From Callipepla californica brunnescens (lineage: Eukaryota; Chordata; Aves; Galliformes; Odontophoridae), in assembly GCA_023055505.1 (NCBI GenBank), contig JALIRH010000039.1, positions 3,786,505 to 3,850,504 on the forward strand: a stretch of 64,000 nt of DNA, written 5' to 3'. The position numbers were made by a program, and so were the translations under genes. Each line of letters opens with the position of its first letter. Position 1 is the stretch's first letter. The notes under the pieces were generated by a model, which had not been told where the DNA came from, searched no databases, and saw only the letters and a program-made list of their open reading frames with translations. Positions 58,201 through 64,000 of this stretch are shown here, piece after piece.

Positions 58201-61200
58201 AAAAGCACCGAGACGAGTCTGGGGGTAAGGAACGCTGCGTGCTGATAGTGCTGGTGCTCTTCTCCTGGTGCTTTTCATCTTTTAACCTCGGGAGTTGTTC
58301 TTAACCTCGAGCGTGAAGTTAAGAACAGCTCCTTGTATTTCCTCGCCGTGGAGTCTGTTAGATCACAGGATTGTTCATGAGACATCTTAAGGTCATTCCA
58401 GTTATGAATTATAGAGAAAGAACAATAATGCTCTTTGGTGGTCCAAATGAATTAACAAAGGAATCTTTTTACAGCGCTGGAGGGTTTTTTTTTTTCCCCA
58501 TGTGTATGCTTCATAGTATTTGATGATGAAATTATCTCACGGGCAGTGTCCCTTTTAAACACTGAAAATGGAACTTGTGGTTGAGTTTCATGAGCAATCA
58601 GGAGCCATTGTGCTGGCACGGTGTAGGACCTTTCGATTTCCACATGGTGTATATACAGATGTATGTGTGTGTGTTTTAATTTTCCATTTGAGGCCTGTAT
58701 CCCCTCAGCCACCGCTGACAGCTCCTTTGTCTAAAATTAGTTTTAATATTAATTCCTGTGAAGGCTGGGGGGAGAGACGTAGGATTTAACCTGAGCTAAA
58801 ATGGTCTACTGAAGTTTTTTTTTGGTCATATTCTGTTACTAACAGGATCTGCTCTATGCAGTTCCTTTTTTTAATATTATACATACATATTTTGATGTTA
58901 TCTTGCTTAATTTGCATCCCGTCTCACCTTTCCTTAGGTGTTTAGTGCAATTCTTAGGCACCTGACATATCACTTTGTAGGTATTGGTGTCTGTGTTTGT
59001 TAGACAGCTTTGATCCTACTGCAGAAAGTACACTTCCAAAGTCCCATTTTGCTGTAACGAAGCTGAGTTTTATCTGTGGGTGGATTCACAGGGAGAAAAT
59101 ACGCAGCGCACACGTGTGGAAATACATAGAATCAGTATCTTGTTCCTTTAGTGAAAAGGGAATGAGATTGAACAATTGGAAGTCTAGATATTCCATTGGT
59201 TTCAGTGAGTAAATGTAGTGTTTACATGGGTGGATTGCGATAGGTTGAGGGAGAATGGCTTTAAACTCAGACAGGGGAGATGGAGGTTGGATGTGAGGAG
59301 GAAATTCTTCACTCAGGGAGCGGTGACACACTGGAACAGGTTGCCCGGAGGGGCTGTGGGTGCCCCCTCCCTTCAGGCACTCAAGGCCAGGCTGGATGTG
59401 GCTCTGGGCAGCCTGCTCTAGTGCTTGGTGATCCTGCCCATGGCAGGGGGTTGAAACCGATGATCTTTGAGGTCCTTTTCAACCCAGGCTGTTCTGTGAT
59501 TTACCAGGAAAATCCCTGTAGATGTAATTGTTTACTTTCTGCGTCAGTAGACAGGCAGCCCAGTTAGCAAGCATCTCTTCCATGGCAAGTCTCCCAAGTC
59601 CTGATCCTCACCCCTGAGCTGCTATCCCATCCCAAACACCTCTTTAGTGTTTGGTTTTTATGAAGTTGGTGACTTAATACCATTTTACCATCCAGAAGCG
59701 ATGGATTTTCTTTAACAAGCTTTGAAGGAATGAGCAGGGGAAGTGGAGGTGAGGATGCTGTGTGAATATCTTGGAGCCGTGTAGCTCCAGGCAGGCGCTG
59801 CAGCTTGCCACTGCCCCTTGTCTCATCCTTATTGCTGCTGTTTTTCTGAATGCTGTACGATTCGTGTAATGCTTTGTCCCACCCAACCTCTCAGTTATTG
59901 AAAACAGCAGCTGCTGGCAATGCTTTTTCCCTTGGAATGAGTTTTGCTTCTCTCCCCCATTGCACTGCTCGTTTGTAGGTGCACATAATCTCTTTAGAGA
60001 GCCCTTTGCTGCCAGGGGACGTGGGCCCCCAGGGTGCCCTTGGTGGGCTTTCATAGGGAAGAAGGCACTGCTGGTCGTGCAGAGAAGTGACTCAGTTCTG
60101 ATGCTTCATTTCCACTCGTTAACATTTCCCTCTTTTAAAGTAAGGGTTTATAAATAGAGGGATGGGTAAGATGTGATATAATGGCAGATTGCGGGCGGTA
60201 TCATCTCTCCGGTCTGGGCTTCGTTTGTCCTTCACTTGCTTTTGGCTGTGGGTGCCCAGAGCTGACTTTGTCTTGGCCACGAGCAGAATGCTGCCTCCCT
60301 AATCTGGAGTGATTAGTGTTCATTTACTTGAACTCATAAGGAGGTGGTGGATGTTTCATATCCTTTAGTAACTGAGAGTCTAAAGGGAAACATTCCTACG
60401 GAATCATTTGTCAGGAAAACTATGTAGGCAGCGTGTCCAGATCATTGTCCCCAGTATTTATTTTAGAAGTTTGTCCAGGACAAGCTAAGCTTTGTTGAAA
60501 ATCACGCCGGGATGCTTACCCTGGTTGTGAGATGTGTGTGAATACAATGCATTCTGATCTGTTCCCTTATTTCACAGACTCCTTCGAAAAAACAGACTTC
60601 TCTGCTAGGAGAACCGCCAAAAGAAATCCGCCTTAGTACCAACCCCTACTTGAATTTGGCAAGCGTGTTGCCTGGTATCTGTCTTCCAGGTAAGCAGACA
60701 TTCAACAGCTGTGTTGGAAAGTTTCCTCCACCAGAATGTGGCAGATTCCTGTTGTGCTCAGCAGGGGATTGCAGTGGCCGCAGCACAATGAAATTCTGTG
60801 TTGAAATTGCAATGGGATCCCTCCTGTCTGTGCGAGGAGGGTACACTGATGGGCGAGCTGATTTGATAACCTTCTAGAAATTCTTTCAGTTATTCGTAGC
60901 ACTGCTTAGTTTTAAGCACAGTCTGATAGCAAGTAGCAGTCCCAGGCTGCTGCTGAACGAGCAGCGTGCTCTGTGCAGTTTGCGTGAACTGAGTGTGTTC
61001 TTTGTGTTGTGAACAGCGATTGCCAGCAAAGCCACGAGTCCAGCACAGCAGAGCGGGCTGTCCAACAACATCGTGGATGCTGCTGTGTCTCAGGGAACCA
61101 CATCACAACATGCAGTGGAGAATTATTTCAATTACGCTCAACAGCACGGGGAGTACACACAGGTACGTCGTGTTGCAGCGTTTGCTGCTGAGTGCTTTGC

Positions 61201-63387
61201 CACCAGGAGCTGTGGCAGCAGGTTTGTGGCAGGCTGAGATCCCTGCCTGAGCTGCTTGGTACTCAGAGCACTCCTTGGGACGCATGGTCTGAGAGCCCTG
61301 CACGCAGTTGAACAGCAGTGCCCAGCGTGGTGAACCCCACTCAGGTTGTCCCCAGGCTCCCCTGCAGCAGAAGCCCACCCTTTTCTTCAGGGTGAAGGCT
61401 GCAGGTCCTCGTTGCTGGTGGCTTCTCCCTTTCAGCTGTGCAGAGTGCTTTTAGCACATGATGGCAGGCAGAAGAAGCCTCTGGGTCTTAACTGTGGGAA
61501 GCTTGCTTCTTGAGAGCCTGAGTTTAGTGCAGTCCAGTAAAGAGTTGTTCTCATACAACTCCTGGCCTGGCTTTTGTCTCTCTTTTGCCATCCCACAACA
61601 GTTTTAAAGTTTTCTTGAGCTTTGGTTGGATCCCAGAGAAGAGTATGCTGTGTGTGGCAGGAGTTGTGGTGTAGCTTTGGGAATGTTTGTAGCCTTTGCC
61701 TGCTGGATTCACAGCTTGGGATTTCTTCACCATTTTCACCATTTAGGGATCAGGGCGCAGCTGTCGTGCTGCCTCTGCTCTGGAGGTGGTTGTGTCCTAA
61801 TTCTGAGGGCAATACAGAATCACAGCAATGTGACTTTGGTGCAGAGTCACCACTTGTCATCATTCACCTCTCTGCATACTGCCTTTCTCTTCCACGTTAC
61901 AGCAGTGGCGTTGCACTTACATCCCCTGCCCAAGCAGCAGTGCCTTGTGAATCTCCAAAGCACTTAACATAGCTTTAAACATTTGAGCCGAGCTTGATTG
62001 TCAGTGTTAAAGGTGTTCTGATGCTTCTCAGAGAGCTTTGCCTCTCATTTATCCTGACATTGTGTGAGGGCATAAGAACTGCTTTCATTTGAAGTGATCT
62101 CAGTAGACAGCTGATGGGAGGAGGTTTTCTCCTCCGTTAGGGGAGGCTGCTGGGCAGAGGTGTGAGTATTATGCTCAGGCACGTAACTGTACCCGGACAA
62201 GAGTCAGTGACATTGAGAATGAAGCCTCTGAAATGAGAATTGCTTTTCTCTGGGTGCCTCTGTGCTTCGGGACCCTGTGCTGGTGGGGCATGAAACGCTG
62301 CCACCAAGAAGCAGAGCACTGTGACAGTGTTTCCTGGTCTGTGTGGGTAAGGAGCATCCCAGGCCTCTGTGATCGCTGAGTGCTCGTTACAGTCTCAGGC
62401 AAAATGAGTGACTGAACCGATTTCCTTTCACGGGCCAGTTTGTCATGGATCCCATCCTGTATTTAGGAACCTGCAGGTGTGTCTTACAGCCTACAGTGCC
62501 TGCTCACAGGTCTGTTTTTACAGTGGAGCCCAGGGGTCATTGCAGCCAGGCAGCTCTTAGCTTCCTCCCCAAAATCCATTGAAGGTGGGAGGACAGACAG
62601 AGCAGAGCTGCAGGCACAGCCTGAGCCCGGTTTGCTTTGAGTGCTGTTTGTCTTATGCTGCCCCCGAGCGGCTGCATGGTAACCAAGACGATCCCGAGGC
62701 ACGAGTGGCTCAAGTGCTCCCAGGGAGCAGCAGTAGGACCAGGGCTGGGGGACACTGTCCCTGGGGCTGTCCCAGAGCCGTGGGGATGTGGCACTGAGGG
62801 ATGTGGGCGGTGGGCTGGGACCTCAGACACTCTGCTTGTAGTGCTGGGACACCTCAACCTGCTGAGCTCTTCAAGAAAAGCCGTTGTGCTCCTGGAGCCC
62901 CTCTGGGAATGTCCTTTAAAGGGTGAAGACGTCCAGAGCTGCAGGGAATAGCACGGCCTGGAAGCTGCTGCCTGTCAGCATGCATCCCGCAGCGTGGGCA
63001 GCAGCCCTGCCAGCCCTCTGCCCTCCCAGACATGCACACGCAGCCCCTGTGCATTCACCATCGGTTTTTAGGGAAAGGGCAGCACCCCTGACTCATGAGC
63101 TGTGTATAGCTGACTGTAAAGCAGGAGGAGCGGGCGTCGGAGCTGGCTGCTGGTCCTCGCTGGTTCCCAGCTCCATGCTTTATTTATTGATGCAGTTGCT
63201 CTGGATCATGTGTCGCTCGTTTCCTTCTTGCCCTTAGGTGGCTCCGGCGAGAAGCGAGAAGCGAAGCTCCTCGTACCTCATTGCCTCCCCAGAACCTGGC
63301 CCGGTGGAGTTCTTAGGCCAGCACCACGCTCAGGGCTCCGCAGTGCGTTACGCAGAATCCTCTCTGAAAAAAAAACGTGTCTACTGA
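40074..63387 (+). CDS. RAVER2: RAVER2, ribonucleoprotein PTB-binding 2 (complete, 12 coding exons)
   Basis: A nuclear RNA-binding cofactor that binds PTB (PTBP1) and is thought to act in PTB-dependent splicing repression. Seen here: 12 exons with matched phases encode about 657 residues (human about 691). Order: Ala/Pro-rich N-terminus (1-30), RRM1 (about 48-118, ILLRNL at 50-55), RRM2 (about 121-199, LCITNL and KGYGFVEY), RRM3 (about 210-295, LCVDKL and FAVVEY), then a long low-complexity C-terminal half. That half carries LLGEPP motifs at about 415-420 and 531-536, the known PTB RRM2-interacting signature of raver proteins, and ends in the basic SLKKKRVY. The ATG at 40074 has A at -3 and G at +4. 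One junction (exon 8 to exon 9) has a frame problem described separately. CACHD1 lies upstream in the same orientation. Confidence 0.95.
40411..40423 (+). repeat. Homopolymeric G13 run in RAVER2 intron 1
   Basis: Thirteen consecutive G, preceded by ggggA, about 150 bp after exon 1. The run is error-prone in sequencing and can form G-quadruplex in the transcript or the DNA. Confidence 0.85.
42814..43342 (-). mobile_element. CR1 LINE 3' portion (antisense, about 530 bp)
   Basis: The left end, aatcacggaatcccagggg and ttggaagggacc, is the reverse complement of a CR1 3' tail. The minus-strand translation shows the eroded C-terminal part of CR1 ORF2. It includes [20 protein letters not shown] and then [12 protein letters not shown], with frame breaks and substitutions. 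The copy is 5'-truncated and cannot be active. It is the longest CR1 fragment in the window. Confidence 0.93.
44773..44839 (+). CDS. RAVER2: RAVER2 exon 2 (RRM1)
   Basis: The acceptor is ctttcag before 44773 and the donor is cag|gtaaga at 44840. The exon is 67 bp, phase 0 to phase 1. It encodes [19 protein letters not shown], then KRT. This is RRM1 helix 1 and strand 2, with the CYVDRNKR motif conserved in raver proteins. Confidence 0.95.
44840..47091 (+). other. RAVER2: RAVER2 intron 2
   Basis: A 2.3-kb intron without a repeat that I can name. Overlapping open frames on both strands at 45772-46424 do not resemble any protein and have no splice-site support. Confidence 0.7.
47092..47561 (+). 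CDS. RAVER2: RAVER2 exon 3 (end RRM1, all RRM2, start RRM3)
   Basis: The acceptor is tctttcag before 47092 and the donor is cag|gtacgt at 47562. The exon is 470 bp, phase 1 to phase 0, the largest coding exon here. It encodes [18 protein letters not shown] (RRM1 RNP1), [18 protein letters not shown] (RRM2 RNP2), and [19 protein letters not shown] (RRM2 RNP1). It then gives LFAQWMDVN, and [18 protein letters not shown] (RRM3 RNP2 and helix). RRM2 is the most canonical of the three. Confidence 0.96.
48285..48400. repeat. Possible ancient interspersed repeat relic
   Basis: The segment aggcccattaggctgtctag and the following cctgaccacctg resemble the conserved core of old amniote repeats (gtcatctagtccgaccccctg type). 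The match is from memory and weak, so the family is left unnamed. Confidence 0.25.
49240..49683 (+). mobile_element. Probable avian endogenous retrovirus LTR fragment (solo, decayed)
   Basis: The stretch includes catatgggatgggatgtccc, tttggccagtgtaggtcagc, aacatcactgtgttatcag and cagctgaaaccaggacag. These match my memory of a common avian ERV LTR whose copies share this order of blocks. No gag, pol or env coding is present, so this is a solo or truncated LTR. Family and exact ends are uncertain, and strand follows the remembered orientation of the consensus. Confidence 0.55.
50664..50855 (+). CDS. RAVER2: RAVER2 exon 4 (RRM3)
   Basis: The acceptor is ttgttgcag before 50664, with a purine-interrupted, weak pyrimidine tract. 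The donor is atg|gtaaga at 50856. The exon is 192 bp and in frame at both ends. It encodes [37 protein letters not shown], and [18 protein letters not shown], then [15 protein letters not shown] is the RNP1 of RRM3, and [19 protein letters not shown] is a strongly conserved raver segment just after it. Confidence 0.95.
50856..51929 (+). other. RAVER2: RAVER2 intron 4
   Basis: A 1.1-kb intron with nothing recognisable beyond splice sites. Confidence 0.7.
51930..52056 (+). CDS. RAVER2: RAVER2 exon 5
   Basis: The acceptor is ccatttgag before 51930, with an unusual G at -3. The donor is g|gtaagc at 52057. The exon is 127 bp, phase 0 to phase 1. It encodes [35 protein letters not shown] and RGHAVKP. 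The start is fixed by alignment to the mammalian protein with the same length between AAQR and KGLLPEPNP. Confidence 0.93.
52057..52948 (+). other. RAVER2: RAVER2 intron 5
   Basis: An 892-bp intron; no repeat or extra exon recognised. Confidence 0.7.
52949..53034 (+). CDS. RAVER2: RAVER2 exon 6 (NAGNAG acceptor)
   Basis: The acceptor is tctgaag before 52949, immediately followed by a second possible acceptor cag at 52949-52951. The donor is cag|gtaggt at 53035. The exon is 86 bp, phase 1 to phase 0. It encodes [19 protein letters not shown], then [10 protein letters not shown], part of the flexible C-terminal half. Choosing the second AG would remove one alanine. Confidence 0.9.
53035..56472 (+). 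other. RAVER2: RAVER2 intron 6 with a CR1 fragment
   Basis: A 3.4-kb AT-rich intron. A sense-oriented CR1 fragment lies near its right end (56124-56331). Nothing else could be identified. Confidence 0.75.
56124..56331 (+). mobile_element. CR1 LINE 3' fragment (sense)
   Basis: It reads through ggttggacattaggaagaat, atggcactgagggacgtgg and ggtcttttccaaccttgggg in + orientation, the standard 3' end of CR1. It is about 210 bp, 5'-truncated, with the decayed ORF2 end [17 protein letters not shown]. Confidence 0.92.
56473..56577 (+). CDS. RAVER2: RAVER2 exon 7
   Basis: The acceptor is tctcacag before 56473 and the donor is agt|gtaagg at 56578. The exon is 105 bp and in frame at both ends. It encodes [19 protein letters not shown], then [16 protein letters not shown]. 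It is rich in Leu and Gln and probably a flexible linker. It matches the mammalian QQQLMKFENI segment. Confidence 0.93.
56773..56884 (+). CDS. RAVER2: RAVER2 exon 8 (first LLGEPP motif)
   Basis: The acceptor is ccttacag before 56773. The donor is taken as aagt|gtaaat at 56885, giving 112 bp, phase 0 to phase 1. It encodes [18 protein letters not shown], then [26 protein letters not shown] (56779-56799) is a raver-type PTB-binding motif. The donor is chosen because GEALK aligns with the mammalian GEAHK and the split codon matches. An upstream gg|gtaatg at 56833 is an alternative. Confidence 0.85.
56885..57975 (+). other. RAVER2: RAVER2 intron 8
   Basis: A 1.1-kb intron; nothing recognised apart from splice sites. 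Antisense frames at 57237-57701 have no family match. The 195-bp intron before exon 8 is also empty. Confidence 0.7.
57976..58224 (+). CDS. RAVER2: RAVER2 exon 9 (start uncertain, frame anomaly)
   Basis: The donor ggg|gtaagg at 58225 is clear. From 58021 the frame is secure: [37 protein letters not shown], then [16 protein letters not shown]. The conventional acceptor tgactgcag before 57976 gives an exon of 249 bp, which joined to exon 8 (phase 1) shifts the frame by one. Acceptors inside the CAG run, beginning with start 58004, restore it and give about 221 bp. A one-base surplus in the gggg at 58017-58020 would also explain it. See the finding on this junction. Confidence 0.75.
58001..58016. 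repeat. RAVER2: (CAG)5 trinucleotide repeat at RAVER2 exon 9 acceptor
   Basis: Five CAG units plus C. Depending on frame they read Ala (GCA) or Ser (AGC). Each unit also supplies a potential CAG splice acceptor, all in one phase. Confidence 0.85.
58225..60577 (+). other. RAVER2: RAVER2 intron 9 with a CR1 element
   Basis: A 2.4-kb intron. A sense CR1 tail lies at 59238-59503. No other feature was recognised. Confidence 0.75.
59238..59503 (+). mobile_element. CR1 LINE 3' fragment (sense) with ORF2 C-terminal remnant
   Basis: On the + strand the frame 59236-59421 reads [39 protein letters not shown] and [11 protein letters not shown] to a stop, the C-terminal end of CR1 ORF2. It is followed by the 3' untranslated tail ggtccttttcaacccaggc and ttctgtgatt. 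The frame is still largely open, so this is probably the youngest CR1 copy here, but it is 5'-truncated to about 270 bp. Confidence 0.93.
60578..60689 (+). CDS. RAVER2: RAVER2 exon 10 (second LLGEPP motif)
   Basis: The acceptor is tttcacag before 60578 and the donor is ccag|gtaagc at 60690. The exon is 112 bp, phase 0 to phase 1. It encodes [19 protein letters not shown], then [25 protein letters not shown] (60599-60619) is the second PTB-binding motif. Confidence 0.95.
60690..61016 (+). other. RAVER2: RAVER2 intron 10
   Basis: A 327-bp intron with no feature. Confidence 0.75.
61017..61162 (+). CDS. RAVER2: RAVER2 exon 11
   Basis: The acceptor is gtgaacag before 61017 and the donor is cag|gtacgt at 61163. 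The exon is 146 bp, phase 1 to phase 0. It encodes [18 protein letters not shown], then [20 protein letters not shown], and [11 protein letters not shown]. It is low complexity and less conserved than the RRMs. The acceptor has a purine-rich context and looks weak. Confidence 0.9.
61163..63237 (+). other. RAVER2: RAVER2 intron 11 with a small CR1 fragment
   Basis: A 2.1-kb intron. GC content rises toward 62,500-63,200. A short CR1 piece is present at about 62745-62825. Overlapping open frames between 62,480 and 63,240 are GC-driven and not supported as genes. Confidence 0.7.
62745..62825 (+). mobile_element. Short CR1 fragment (sense)
   Basis: The block gtcccagagccgtgggg and atgtggcactgagggatgtgg corresponds to the stretch just before the CR1 tail. 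Compare atggcactgagggacgtgg in the copy at 56124. The terminal tail is missing, so this is a small internal remnant of about 80 bp. Confidence 0.7.
63238..63387 (+). CDS. RAVER2: RAVER2 exon 12 (last coding exon and stop)
   Basis: The acceptor is cccttag before 63238, and the frame ends at TGA 63385-63387. The exon is 150 bp including the stop. It encodes [36 protein letters not shown], then [13 protein letters not shown]. The KKKRVY end matches the conserved basic C-terminus of the family and may serve nuclear localisation. Confidence 0.95.
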   Translation: MAPARSEKRSSSYLIASPEPGPVEFLGQHHAQGSAVRYAESSLKKKRVY

Positions 63388-63711
63388 GACGCGGTGAGCC
63401 GGCCCTGCCCCGCGCGGAGAAGGCGAGCCCTGCGTGCCTCTGCTATTTATTGCTGCCTTAACTTCAGACACATAACTTTTCTTTCTCCGTGGGTGATGCA
63501 TATCCCAAGAGGAGCAACCCTGTGTGACAGGCAGGTTTGCCAAGTAAGCTGTAGGCGCCGTTCGCCGTTCCTCAGTAGTGTGATTTGCCTTCTGGGAGGG
63601 TGGAGGTGGAGGGGGTTTCCTTCTTCGTCTGCTACCGAAGCGAGCAGAGGGCTGAAGCCGACCCAGAGGGGCAACTGACTTGGTAGTTCTTGGCAGCATA
63701 CAGCTGAAAGC

Positions 63712-63717
63712 AATAAA
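63712..63717 (+). promoter_or_regulatory. RAVER2: Proximal polyadenylation signal of RAVER2
   Basis: An AATAAA hexamer in gcaataaaaac, 325 nt after the stop codon. Confidence 0.6.
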
Positions 63718-63970
63718 AACTCTGAGGGGGGAACGTGGATCCTTTCTCTAGTCCTCAGGCTGAGGAAGTTAAAGACAAAGTCTTAATAGTAATTCTCTTT
63801 CTTATTTTTTTAACTCGAGAATGTGGGGTTGTTTTTTTTTTTTCCAATCTTGCGTATCCCAGGATTAAGATTTCCTGCATTTACAACCTTTATATTTTTA
63901 AGATTTCCTCTTAATCCTGGAGTGGACATAGACATACCAAATGTATTCCTAGAGTCGCTGTGACCTTTTC

Positions 63971-63976
63971 AATAAA
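63971..63976 (+). promoter_or_regulatory. RAVER2: Distal polyadenylation signal of RAVER2
   Basis: An AATAAA hexamer followed by the T/G-rich tgtttgtt, a good downstream-element context. Cleavage would fall in the last bases of the window. Confidence 0.65.
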
Positions 63977-64000
63977 TGTTTGTTAAAAGCGAGCTCCTAC

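Larger units (their letters stand above)
63388..64000 (+). other. RAVER2: RAVER2 3' untranslated region (to window end)
   Basis: About 600 bp after the stop with no coding. It is GC-rich at first, then T-rich, with a run of T near 63831-63843. Two AATAAA signals are present at 63712 and 63971. The transcript end is expected at or just beyond the window edge. Confidence 0.8.

Overview
This is vertebrate nuclear DNA, almost certainly from a bird and probably a galliform such as chicken. The coding sequence is split into short exons with GT..AG introns. The only clear dispersed repeats are CR1 LINE tails and one fragment resembling an avian endogenous-retrovirus LTR, and the second gene begins in a CpG island. 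No bacterial, phage, plasmid or CRISPR features were seen, and no undescribed system was recognised.

Left half (1-31,220): the 3' part of CACHD1 on the + strand. Twenty-three coding exons (1097-29,791) encode about 1,105 residues up to the stop. They cover the segment before the VWFA domain, the VWFA domain, two Cache-type regions, a cysteine-rich membrane-proximal region, one transmembrane helix and a cytoplasmic tail ending in a histidine-rich stretch. The start codon, signal peptide and roughly the first 170 residues lie left of the window. A 3'UTR of about 1.4 kb follows, with an early and a late AATAAA.

Middle (31,220-39,740): an intergenic stretch of about 8.5 kb with no supportable gene. 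It holds an 11-bp/33-bp G-rich minisatellite at 39,284-39,440 and an AT-rich stretch with homeodomain-type TAATTA sites.

Right half (39,740-64,000): the whole of RAVER2 on the + strand, from a CpG-island promoter (ATG at 40,074) through 12 coding exons to the stop at 63,387 and two polyadenylation signals. It encodes a nuclear PTB-binding protein of about 657-666 residues with three RRMs, two LLGEPP motifs and a basic C-terminus. Its introns hold one 0.5-kb CR1 tail, three shorter CR1 fragments and the LTR-like fragment.

The two genes are in tandem and unrelated in function: CACHD1 is a surface alpha2delta-like channel and Wnt-receptor modulator, RAVER2 an RNA-binding splicing cofactor. Their adjacency matches the CACHD1-RAVER2 order known from other vertebrates. 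The most interesting anomaly is RAVER2 exon 9. Its conventional acceptor at 57,976 breaks the reading frame, while alternative acceptors inside a (CAG)5 repeat keep it open. A different donor in exon 8, or a one-base error in a G run, would also resolve it.
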